Of a DNA stretch of 64,000 nucleotides, positions 18,344-26,088 are shown piece by piece. The DNA comes from JAUUSJ01 sp964439395 (lineage in GTDB: Bacteria; Bacillota; Clostridia; Lachnospirales; Lachnospiraceae). Below the pieces are notes generated by a model. The model searched no databases. It had not been told where the DNA came from and saw only the letters and a list, made by a program, of their open reading frames with translations. Location of the stretch: the NCBI GenBank assembly GCA_964439395.1, contig CAYTNV010000007.1, positions 1 through 64,000 of the forward strand, in the 5' to 3' direction. The stretch's first letter is position 1; each line of letters opens with the position of its first letter. The position numbers and the translations under genes are program-made.

Positions 18344-19768
18344 TTATACTGTGCCGTGTTTCTTAGCAGGAACATTATCCTGTTTTGTAAATAACATCTC
18401 AAAAGCTGCAATGATGCGTTTTCTTGTCGCATCTGGCTCAATAATATCATCTACATAGCCGCGTTTTGCCGCTGCCATAGCACTTGACTGGAGTTGTTCA
18501 TACTCACTTGCCTTCTCAGCAATAAAAGCTACCTTATCTTCGCTCTTTGCAATCTCATCTGCGTATATAATTTTTACAGCTTCCTTTGCATCCATCATGC
18601 CAACTTTAGCATCTGGCCAGGCAAACTCAATATCTGCACCGATAGATTTAGAGTTCATTGCAATATAAGGTGTTCCGAAAGACTTACCTACTAAAAGATT
18701 TACCTTTGGCACTGTCGCAGTTGCAAATGCATAAGTCAATTTTGCTGCTGCCTTTGCAATTGTCTTTTCCTCGTGAACAGTTGCCTTAAAGAATGATGCG
18801 TTAGAAACGCTAAGTACAGGAATAGAAAATGCATCACAAAGTTTCACAAACTCTGCTGCTTTATAAGCTGCCTTGGAGGAAAGTGCTCCCTTAGACTCTG
18901 TACATTGATTACCAATACAACCAACTGTCACACCGTTTAAACGAATAAATCCTGTAATCATATCCTTTGCATAGTCTTTCTTACATTCTACAAATATCTG
19001 ATTATCTGCAATTAAAGTAAAGATAGATGCCGCATCCTCCTCATAAGCGTCTAGCTCAGGAATAATACGGTTCAAATCATCTGTGCAATCTTCAAAATTA
19101 CTATTGTCTTCAAAGTTTGCAGGAAGCATTGCAACTAACTGACGAAGTCTTCCAAGCACTGCCAACTCATCCTCTTCTACGAAATCCACAGAGCTTACAT
19201 TCTCCTTCTGGAAATTGGCACTTGAAGTATCCAATTTCTCTTTGCTGCTTCCATCTAATGTATTAGGACTATTTACGAATAATGCACCATTTTCTTTTTC
19301 CATTACAGTCAAATCTGTGAGAGTTGGAATAAGGCCTGCGCCACCACCACATATTCCAAACACACCGCTTAACTGCATAATAGATCCAGATGCAAGTGAC
19401 ATCATCTGAAATAATTTACCAAAACTTCCAAGTCCATCTACTGCCTCTTGAAGTCTAAGACCAGCACAGTCAATTAAACCGACAACTGGCGCTCCAACCT
19501 TCATAGCGAGCTCATAAATATGCTCAATTTTCCTAGCATGCATCTCACCGATGGATCCCCCAAGTACTGCATAGTCTTGGCTGTAAACGTATACAAGACG
19601 TCCATCCACAACACCATAACCAGTGATAACACCATCACCTGGGTTCTCAGAAGCGTTCATGTTAAAATCTGTACTTCTGCTTGTCACATAAGTCCCAACT
19701 TCAACAAAACTTGACTCATCAAGAAGAGATTCTATTCTTTCTCTTGCTGACATTTTTGTCTTACTCAT
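18344..19768 (-). CDS. mmdA: Acyl-CoA carboxyltransferase (methylmalonyl-CoA decarboxylase alpha-like)
   Basis: A 474-residue crotonase-fold carboxyltransferase that transfers CO2 between an acyl-CoA and biotin. Both halves are seen: the first has ARERIESLLDE, then GGSIGEMHARKI and the oxyanion-type GICGGGAGLIP; the second has NQCTESKGALSSKAA and a C-terminal region with KRGYVDDIIEP. It starts about 30 residues later than typical MmdA. Substrate (methylmalonyl-, malonyl- or glutaconyl-CoA) is open. GGAGGG lies upstream of the ATG. It is the first gene of the cluster. Confidence 0.85.
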   Translation of the reverse strand: MSKTKMSARERIESLLDESSFVEVGTYVTSRSTDFNMNASENPGDGVITGYGVVDGRLVYVYSQDYAVLGGSIGEMHARKIEHIYELAMKVGAPVVGLIDCAGLRLQEAVDGLGSFGKLFQMMSLASGSIMQLSGVFGICGGGAGLIPTLTDLTVMEKENGALFVNSPNTLDGSSKEKLDTSSANFQKENVSSVDFVEEDELAVLGRLRQLVAMLPANFEDNSNFEDCTDDLNRIIPELDAYEEDAASIFTLIADNQIFVECKKDYAKDMITGFIRLNGVTVGCIGNQCTESKGALSSKAAYKAAEFVKLCDAFSIPVLSVSNASFFKATVHEEKTIAKAAAKLTYAFATATVPKVNLLVGKSFGTPYIAMNSKSIGADIEFAWPDAKVGMMDAKEAVKIIYADEIAKSEDKVAFIAEKASEYEQLQSSAMAAAKRGYVDDIIEPDATRKRIIAAFEMLFTKQDNVPAKKHGTV

Positions 19769-19834
19769 TTTTTGCCCTCCATTATTTATTCTTTTTTCTC
19801 TCTGCCATAATAAAAGAAAACCAAATTTTTTCCG

Positions 19835-19876
19835 ATTATAAGTTTAACAAACTTTTACCCTCTTTGCAAGAGGGTT
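19835..19876 (-). promoter_or_regulatory. Possible promoter and operator of the decarboxylase operon
   Basis: In the 427 bases between mmdA and the next terminator, I see TATAAT on the minus strand (19835-19840), a small dyad AAGTTT-AAC-AAACTT just before it, and a 7-base perfect stem CCCTCTT-TGC-AAGAGGG at 19858-19874 near the expected -35 position. No good -35 hexamer is found, so activator control is possible. The rest of the gap, 19877-20195, holds only AT-rich DNA as far as I can tell. Confidence 0.3.
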
Positions 19877-20195
19877 CTTGTATATTTTGATATTTTTTTG
19901 ACATTCTTTATTAAATTATTTTTTATTTTTCCCAAAAAATCATCCTATTTTAGCGAATTATTTTCTATATTTTCTGTTTTCAACTTTTATTATTTATTTT
20001 TTTCTTTAAACTTCTTTTGTATTATAGTATTAATCTGTCTTTATTAAAGAAATTTTTCGTAGAATTCATAACTAAGTCTCTATAAAAAATTTTTCGCACA
20101 TGGGATATTTTGTCCTATTTTATCGTATATCATCATAAAATACTTTTTTCGTTCTTCACTTTTTTATATAAAATTTAATATTTCTCCCAAAAAGT

Positions 20196-20233
20196 ACAAA
20201 AAAGAAGAGAAGAATCATTTATTTCCTCTCTCC
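20196..20233 (-). terminator. Terminator of the D-2-hydroxyacid dehydrogenase gene
   Basis: On the minus strand a ten-base stem (GAGAGAGGAA with TTCTTCTCTT, two wobbles) is followed by CTTTTTTG, about 80 bases after the stop codon. Confidence 0.65.
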
Positions 20234-20315
20234 ATCGAGTCCGTAAATCTTATACTCGGTTTATAATGACCACAGCTTTTTATTATATACCAGTCTGTTA
20301 AAAATTGCTATACAT

Positions 20316-21284
20316 TTATTCAACAAATTTTCTATATCCTGTCTCAAAATCTACTTCATTTTTCAACGGTTTTCCCGCCAAATATGCTCTCAAATTTTCT
20401 CCCGCAATCAAAACTGCCGTATCTAAAATATGCTGTGTATGATAATTTCCCGCAATATGTGGTGTAATCAAGAGGTTTTTTACATCCCAGAGTGGTGAAT
20501 CTGCTGGAAGTGGTTCTATCTCCGCCACATCAATGGCTGCCCCTCCAATCATTTCACTTTCCAAAACTCTAATTAATTCTTCTGTTGAAATAAGATTTCC
20601 TCTTCCGACATTCAATAAAACAGCATCTTTTTTCATAAGAGCAAACTTTTCACTGTTAAAAAGATGATATGTCTCCTTTGTTCCTGGCAAAGAACAAGCT
20701 ATAATATCCGCCTGTGGAAGCAATTCCTCTAACTTATCCAGCTGATAAAGTTCATCTAAATACTCTGGCTTATCTGCCTTATTTTTTCTAATTCCAATGA
20801 CACGACTTCCTAATGCATGCATTCTCTTAGCAAACTCTCCTCCGATATCTCCAAGTCCTAAAACAAGGGTAGTACTGCCAAATATCGTCGTCACATTTCC
20901 CTCATCCTGCCAAAGATGCTGCTTCATATTATCTTGATATATATTTAATTTTTTCTTTAAATAAAATACTTGTGCAAGCATATGCTCTGCAATACTTCTT
21001 CCATATGCACCTGTAGCATTACAAAGCTTTACTCCCTCCCCTAAAAGACCTGGCTCTGTAAACTGTGCGGCTCCTGCACTGTCAAGCTGTAAAAATTCTA
21101 ATTTTTTCGCATCTCTTAAATATTCTACTTTTACATTTCCAAGAATAATATTGGCATTTTCTACTTGCTCCTTTGTCGCTTTTGCCGCACGGTATACATA
21201 TTCAAACTCCATTCCCTCACCAATTTTTTCTAAATACTCTTTATGTTTTTGTTGGACTGGAATAGTCACTAAAATCTTTTTCAT
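20316..21284 (-). CDS. D-2-hydroxyacid dehydrogenase family protein
   Basis: A 322-residue NAD(P)-dependent D-isomer-specific 2-hydroxyacid dehydrogenase. The nucleotide motif GLGDIG lies near residue 143; the catalytic Arg is in NVGRGN, the Glu in EIEPLP and the His in TPHIAG, so the triad is intact. The substrate, perhaps a hydroxypyruvate-like or 2-keto acid, cannot be read from sequence. It is monocistronic, with its own terminator, and lies upstream of the decarboxylase cluster in the same direction. Confidence 0.85.
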   Translation of the reverse strand: MKKILVTIPVQQKHKEYLEKIGEGMEFEYVYRAAKATKEQVENANIILGNVKVEYLRDAKKLEFLQLDSAGAAQFTEPGLLGEGVKLCNATGAYGRSIAEHMLAQVFYLKKKLNIYQDNMKQHLWQDEGNVTTIFGSTTLVLGLGDIGGEFAKRMHALGSRVIGIRKNKADKPEYLDELYQLDKLEELLPQADIIACSLPGTKETYHLFNSEKFALMKKDAVLLNVGRGNLISTEELIRVLESEMIGGAAIDVAEIEPLPADSPLWDVKNLLITPHIAGNYHTQHILDTAVLIAGENLRAYLAGKPLKNEVDFETGYRKFVE

Positions 21285-21420
21285 AAATCATTCACTCTTC
21301 TCTTATGACTTTAATCATAATAGAAGAATCAACCTCCTTTCTATTTACATGCTCTTTCTAGGTTCTATAAATTGTAGATGCCTATATTTTAACCTCTTCA
21401 ATTCATCGATTTGCACAATA

Positions 21421-21449
21421 ATTATAACAATTTTTTGTTAGTTTTTCCA
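21421..21449 (-). promoter_or_regulatory. Candidate promoter of the hydroxyacid dehydrogenase
   Basis: TGGAAA (21444-21449), 17 bases, TATAAT (21421-21426) on the minus strand. In the 137-base leader an AAGGAGG site (near 21334) lies well before the true ATG and could serve a short peptide; the real start has only a weak GAAGAG. The remainder of the 456-base divergent gap (21285-21740) holds no gene that I can see. Confidence 0.4.
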
Positions 21450-21740
21450 TTGACAAAAGCAACAATTTATATTTACAAAATTTGTAGAAACGTTTATATA
21501 TTATCAACTATCATAATCCAAATATTTGCTCTCAAAGTATAAAAACCAAGTATGATTAAAGATAGATTACGAAAATAAATTTTTTCCTTTTCTTGCAACA
21601 AATGATATATTTTTTTACACTAGTATAATATAACTTATGAGAATACATAAAGTATATTATCTTAGCAATAAAAGGAATTCCATATATTTTACACGATTAT
21701 AATCTTAAATTTAGCTAAAATTAAAAGAGGGGGGATACTT

Positions 21741-22217
21741 ATGAATACTGAAAAAAATGTTGAGTTTTTTATCAACCAATATGAACTTGTATACAAAGAT
21801 TTATATCGATTTGCTTTATATACATTGAAAAACCCACATGACGCCGAAGATATTGTAAGTGAAACAGTTACGGATGCCTACGCAAGCTTTTCCAAACTTC
21901 GAAATCTTAGCTCATTTCGTTCTTGGATTTTTCGTATTTTATCTAATAAATGCAAACAAAAATTAAAGGAATACATAGATAAAACTACAGAACTCCCAGA
22001 CACACTCATAAATACTTCAAATGATTTAACAGAAGATTTACAAATCAAAACCGTCTTTTCCTCTCTTCCAAAGGAGGAGCGTCTTATTTTATCTATGGAT
22101 ATTTTCGCAGGATATACAAGTAAGGAGATTGGAAAAATCTTAAACATGAATGAAAATACAGTTCGCTCAAAAAAGAGTCGAGCCTTAAAAAAATTAAAAG
22201 AACAACTAAATTATTAA
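21741..22217 (+). CDS. ECF-type RNA polymerase sigma factor
   Basis: A 158-residue sigma factor with only regions 2 and 4, as in the extracytoplasmic-function group. Region 2 covers about 15-75 (HDAEDIVSETVTDAYASF, FRSWIFRI), region 4 about 105-155 with the helix-turn-helix YTSKEIGKILNMNENTVRSK. A very strong AGAGGGGGG site precedes the ATG. It ends 12 bases before a gene for a membrane-anchored beta-propeller protein whose short N-terminal cytoplasmic part is the likely anti-sigma region, so the two should be one signalling unit, probably autoregulated. Confidence 0.9.
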   Translation: MNTEKNVEFFINQYELVYKDLYRFALYTLKNPHDAEDIVSETVTDAYASFSKLRNLSSFRSWIFRILSNKCKQKLKEYIDKTTELPDTLINTSNDLTEDLQIKTVFSSLPKEERLILSMDIFAGYTSKEIGKILNMNENTVRSKKSRALKKLKEQLNY

Positions 22218-22229
22218 GAGGTGAATAAT

Positions 22230-24332
22230 ATGGATGAATTTAAAAATAATTTAAAAAATAGCGCCGAAAATATAGAAATTCCAGATAATCTATCGCCAGA
22301 AAAAATGAGAGAAAAATTAAATACATTAGATTTATTAAACTCTCAAAAAAATACTACAAAAAATCCATTTATAAGAAAAAAAACAGGGAGTATTGTCGCT
22401 GCTGCCGCCTCCCTTATACTAATTACTGCCGCAGTTTTATATTTTAATCAACGAAATATGCCTTCCACTGCTTCCAAAGATATTGCTGCTTCGAATAATG
22501 CTGAGATTGCAACCGCACCAGATTCTTCATCTACTCCCGATGAAAGTAATAAAACAGATTCCCAAAAAATAGTTGACTCCTCCAAACTTTCTGAATTTTA
22601 TTATACTACAACTTACGATGATATTAAAAAGAAAGTAAAAACTGCATGGTCAGAGTCTATAATTTTATCTGATGAAATCGCCTATACAGGAAATACAAAA
22701 CAAGCTGTCGAGGAATCCGCTGAGATTGCAACAGAAACCTCCATAGATACTGCAGATACTAGTACTTCCCGCTCGACAGGCTCCTATTCCTCCACAAATC
22801 TCCAAGTTGAAGGAGTGGATGAGGGAGATATTATCAAGACTGACGGAAAATATTTTTATATTTTGACTACAACAAACCAAATTCGTATCGTAGATGCTAA
22901 AACATTAAAAGAAATTTGCACACTCTCTAACGAAATTGAAAAAAATGAGGTGCATTATTCAGAAATATATATATCAGATAACCGTCTTATTTTAGCTGGA
23001 AATATTTATAATAGCAGCCTAAAAAAACAGGCAGAAGATACCTACTATATGGATAGCTCATCCCAAACGATCCTTGCAACCTATGACTTATCCAATCCAA
23101 AAGCTCCCAAACTAATTGGAACAATTTATCAAGACGGCATTTATCGCACTTCACGAAAAATAGGTGATTACGTATATCTTTTTAGTGATTACTCCTATTA
23201 TCCTAATACTATGCCAGAATATTATAGATATGATACAGCAGAACAATCTTCTTTTGAAACCGATACGACAGATGACACTAAGATTATCCCAACAATCAAT
23301 CAGACAGCAATTCCAGCAGACAGTATTTATATATCAAAAGAAATTTCAAGCTGTAGCTATCTCGTTATCTCTTCTGTCAACTTAAAAAATCCATCTAAAA
23401 CATTAGACGAAAAATCTTTAATGCAGTCAGGAGATGACTTCCATATTACAAAAGAAAGTATCTATGTATTACAGACAGCTTGGAATACAAATCATACTCA
23501 AACAAATATTATTCGTTTTTCCTTCCAAAATGGAAAAATCTCTCCTGTCGACGCTGCTTCTTTAGACGGAGAGCTTACCGATACCTTTGCTGTCAACGAA
23601 TCAGACTCCTATCTTCGAGTTCTTCTCACAGACTGGTCCTCAAATGCCTCTGTACAGACTAATTCTGTCTATGTGCTGAACGATAAGATGAAAGTAGTTG
23701 GAAAGATTCAAAATCTTGCTCCTGGAGAGACAATTTATTCTGCCAGATTTATGGGAGATATCGGATATTTTGTAACCTATCGAAATACAGATCCTCTTTT
23801 TAGTGTGGATTTTTCCGATCCTAAAAACCCACAGATTATCGGTGAATTAAAAATTACTGGATTCTCGGAATATTTGCATTTTTATGGAAAGGATAAGCTT
23901 TTTGGTCTAGGTAGAGAAACAGATTCAAATACAGGAGAATTTTTAGGAATTAAGCTATCTATGTTTGATATTAGTGACCCAAATAACGTAAAAGAAGAAA
24001 AGAAACTTATTCTAAAGGGAATCGATGAATGTGATGCGCTTGATGATTATAAGGCAGTTTTAGTCGATACTGAGAAAAATCTTATCGGTTTTTCTATAAA
24101 AAATTATAAAAACGGAGTTTATAACTATAATTATCTTATCTTCTCCTACAATGAAAAGGATGGATTTATAAAAAAATTAGACTATAGTTTTACAAAAAAT
24201 TCTTATATGTATTCAAATGCTATTAGAGGAATTTATATTGATTCTCTTCTCTATATTATACAAGAATCTGAAATTGTATCATTTGATATGAATGATAACT
24301 TTAAACAGCAAAAAAAACTTTCTCTAAATTAA
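22230..24332 (+). CDS. Membrane-anchored beta-propeller protein, probable anti-sigma factor
   Basis: A 700-residue protein in three parts: a cytoplasmic N-terminus of about 52 residues with the motif IEIPDNLSPEKM found before the membrane segment in such sigma partners, one membrane helix (about 53-72), a Ser/Thr-rich spacer (about 75-190), and a C-terminal secreted-type beta-propeller domain opening with NLQVEGVDEGDIIKTDG. The last matches the beta-propeller family PF09826. The start at ATG 22230 follows AGAGGTG, which overlaps an alternative GTG. The role as anti-sigma and sensor is inferred from position and topology. A strong terminator follows. Confidence 0.8.
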   Translation: MDEFKNNLKNSAENIEIPDNLSPEKMREKLNTLDLLNSQKNTTKNPFIRKKTGSIVAAAASLILITAAVLYFNQRNMPSTASKDIAASNNAEIATAPDSSSTPDESNKTDSQKIVDSSKLSEFYYTTTYDDIKKKVKTAWSESIILSDEIAYTGNTKQAVEESAEIATETSIDTADTSTSRSTGSYSSTNLQVEGVDEGDIIKTDGKYFYILTTTNQIRIVDAKTLKEICTLSNEIEKNEVHYSEIYISDNRLILAGNIYNSSLKKQAEDTYYMDSSSQTILATYDLSNPKAPKLIGTIYQDGIYRTSRKIGDYVYLFSDYSYYPNTMPEYYRYDTAEQSSFETDTTDDTKIIPTINQTAIPADSIYISKEISSCSYLVISSVNLKNPSKTLDEKSLMQSGDDFHITKESIYVLQTAWNTNHTQTNIIRFSFQNGKISPVDAASLDGELTDTFAVNESDSYLRVLLTDWSSNASVQTNSVYVLNDKMKVVGKIQNLAPGETIYSARFMGDIGYFVTYRNTDPLFSVDFSDPKNPQIIGELKITGFSEYLHFYGKDKLFGLGRETDSNTGEFLGIKLSMFDISDPNNVKEEKKLILKGIDECDALDDYKAVLVDTEKNLIGFSIKNYKNGVYNYNYLIFSYNEKDGFIKKLDYSFTKNSYMYSNAIRGIYIDSLLYIIQESEIVSFDMNDNFKQQKKLSLN

Positions 24333-24340
24333 ATTGCAAA

Positions 24341-24402
24341 TATATAGGGGAGCTATTGAAAAATTTTTCTTCCATGGCTTCCCTATATAAAATACTTTTT
24401 TT
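24341..24402 (+). terminator. Terminator of the sigma/beta-propeller operon
   Basis: TATATAGGGGAGC pairs with GCTTCCCTATATA (24341-24389, one wobble), followed by a run of T around 24395-24401. Confidence 0.75.
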
Positions 24403-24409
24403 ATAAATT

Positions 24410-24892
24410 TCACTCTTTTTTTAAATAAGTATAATAAGTATATGGAATTTCTCCATCCACATATTTTATTATTTCTCTTTCAAAGGCATCCTCATTAAAA
24501 ACAGGAAAATATTTATCTCCCTCTATCACTTTTTCAATCTCTGTGATATACATTCTCTCCACAAGAGAAAGAGCCTCTTCGTATAGTTTTTCTCCCCCTG
24601 ATACAAAAACATCCTTTTTCTCCCAGTTCTTTTTAGCCAATTCTAGGGCTTTCTCTAAGGATTTCACAGTAATACAATGTTCTTGATCAAAATTTTTTGT
24701 CCTTGACACAACAATCGTCTCTCGATTTGGAAGTGGAAAGCCTATTTCCTCATACGTATTTCGTCCCATAATAATAATATTTCCTGTTGTAAGCTCTTTA
24801 AAACGCTTTTTTTCTCCGTCAATATCCCAAGGAATTTTTCCATCTTTCCCAATCACTCTATTTTTTGAAAATGCCACTATCAATGCTAACAT
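24410..24892 (-). CDS. folA: Dihydrofolate reductase
   Basis: A 160-residue dihydrofolate reductase that makes tetrahydrofolate with NADPH. It has the typical ALIVAFSKNRVIGKDGKIPW opening, GRNTYEEIG, and VFVSGGEKLYEEAL near residue 95, and full length. A GAGAGG site precedes the ATG. It has its own promoter with a dyad over the -35 box (24947-24976). No thyA is in the window. Confidence 0.95.
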   Translation of the reverse strand: MLALIVAFSKNRVIGKDGKIPWDIDGEKKRFKELTTGNIIIMGRNTYEEIGFPLPNRETIVVSRTKNFDQEHCITVKSLEKALELAKKNWEKKDVFVSGGEKLYEEALSLVERMYITEIEKVIEGDKYFPVFNEDAFEREIIKYVDGEIPYTYYTYLKKE

Positions 24893-24946
24893 ATTATTTC
24901 CTCTCTATTTTCCCTTTTCTATCCCTAAGGAAGTTATATATTGTTC

Positions 24947-24976
24947 ATAATACGTTAAAACTTGTATTATTACAAG
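24947..24976 (-). promoter_or_regulatory. Promoter of folA with overlapping dyad
   Basis: TTGTAA (24970-24975), 17 bases, TATTAT (24947-24952) on the minus strand. The perfect 16-base dyad CTTGTA-TTAT-TACAAG (24961-24976) covers the -35 box. It may act as operator or as a weak terminator of the pfl operon just upstream. Confidence 0.45.
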
Positions 24977-25044
24977 AAAAAACTCTTCTTTTATCCAAGT
25001 TTTTACATCGATTTCATACAAAGATTTTTCTTACTAATCATTTT

Positions 25045-25806
25045 TTAATGCAGAGATTTTCGTTTTTCTTGTATCGCCCTTAAAATAATTTCTCTTGCCC
25101 TTTTCGCCTCATTTTTATCCATATCAGGAACTCCCTTTAACGGATACTCTATTCCAAGATTTTCATATTTCACTTTTCCCATTGTATGATACGGAAGCAC
25201 TTCTAATCCTGTCAGATTTTTAAAACCTCCAATTAATTTTCCAAGTGTCTCTAATTCCTCTTTAGAATCTGTAATTCCTGGAACCACTACATGGCGAATA
25301 ATCATTGGTATTTTGGCCTCTTCTAATGCTTTAGCAAAAGCAATGACCGCATTTTGTTTTTGACCTGTAAGCTTTAAATGTCCCTCTGGCATACTATGTT
25401 TTATATCTAAAAGCACTAAATCTGTCACTCTAAATAAGCGCTCAAATTCTTTTTTTCTTTTTTCACTATAAACAATGCCAGATGTATCCAAACAAGTATG
25501 AATTCCCCTCTCTTTTGCCTTTTCATACAAATCAATCAAAAATGGAAGCTGCAAAAGTGCTTCCCCACCTGTTGTCGTAAGACCACCTTTTTTATAGAAA
25601 CTTTTATTTCGATCATATTTTTCCAAAATCTCCTCCACTGTCATCTCCATTCCTCCTTTTAAAGCCCAAGTATCTGGGTTATGGCAGTATTGACAGCGCA
25701 TTGGACATCCTTGAAAGAATATAACAAAACGAACTCCGGGACCATCTACGGTCCCGAAGCTCTCTATTGAATGAATGCGTCCTTTTATTTGATTACGCTC
25801 TTCCAT
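25045..25806 (-). CDS. pflA: Pyruvate formate-lyase activating enzyme
   Basis: A 253-residue radical-SAM activase that puts the glycyl radical on pyruvate formate-lyase. The cluster motif CPMRCQYC (CxxxCxxC) and the neighbouring GTVDGPGVRFVIF and TTTGGEALLQ motifs are intact. Start taken at ATG 25806, with GAGGGA ten bases upstream inside the preceding gene, and only four bases after that gene's stop codon, hence coupled translation. It is the third gene of the operon pflB-like, glycyl-radical subunit, pflA. Confidence 0.95.
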   Translation of the reverse strand: MEERNQIKGRIHSIESFGTVDGPGVRFVIFFQGCPMRCQYCHNPDTWALKGGMEMTVEEILEKYDRNKSFYKKGGLTTTGGEALLQLPFLIDLYEKAKERGIHTCLDTSGIVYSEKRKKEFERLFRVTDLVLLDIKHSMPEGHLKLTGQKQNAVIAFAKALEEAKIPMIIRHVVVPGITDSKEELETLGKLIGGFKNLTGLEVLPYHTMGKVKYENLGIEYPLKGVPDMDKNEAKRAREIILRAIQEKRKSLH

Positions 25807-25810
25807 CTTT

Positions 25811-26053
25811 TTACATTCCCTCATGGAATGTTCTGGAAATAACCTCATCTTGTTGTTCTTTTGTCAACTTATTAAAGTTTACTGCATATCCAGAAACGCG
25901 AACAGTAAGCTGTGGATATTTCTCTGGATGAGCCTGTGCATCTAATAAAGTCTCTTTTGTAAATACGTTTACATTTAAATGATGTCCGCCTTTTTCAGCA
26001 TATCCATCCAATAAATTTACTAAGTTATCAACTTGTGCGTCACTAATTTGCAT
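25811..26053 (-). CDS. Stand-alone glycyl-radical domain of pyruvate formate-lyase
   Basis: An 80-residue protein that corresponds to the C-terminal glycyl-radical domain of PflB. The radical glycine is Gly-55 in the RVSGYAV loop; GGHHLNVNVF and the C-terminal VISRTFHEGM match the end of normal PflB. It is like E. coli YfiD/GrcA, but here it is not a spare: the large subunit upstream has no such domain. It has a strong AAGGAGG site eight bases before the ATG, 35 bases after the large gene, so it is a true separate gene rather than a frameshifted end. Confidence 0.9.
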   Translation of the reverse strand: MQISDAQVDNLVNLLDGYAEKGGHHLNVNVFTKETLLDAQAHPEKYPQLTVRVSGYAVNFNKLTKEQQDEVISRTFHEGM

Positions 26054-26088
26054 TTTAATTTCCTCCTTAATTTCATTAATCTTACTTA

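Noticed and set aside
19857..19876. The CCCTCTT/AAGAGGG stem as a terminator.
   Set aside because: It lacks a T-run in either direction and lies where a promoter is expected, so an operator is more plausible.
25811..26053. The 80-residue gene as a spare-part GrcA/YfiD protein beside a complete PFL.
   Set aside because: The large subunit next to it lacks its own glycyl-radical domain, so the small protein is needed as a subunit, not a spare.
26054..26088. PFL split as a frameshift artefact.
   Set aside because: The large protein ends with residues unrelated to PflB, and the small gene has its own strong ribosome site and an ATG at the domain border.
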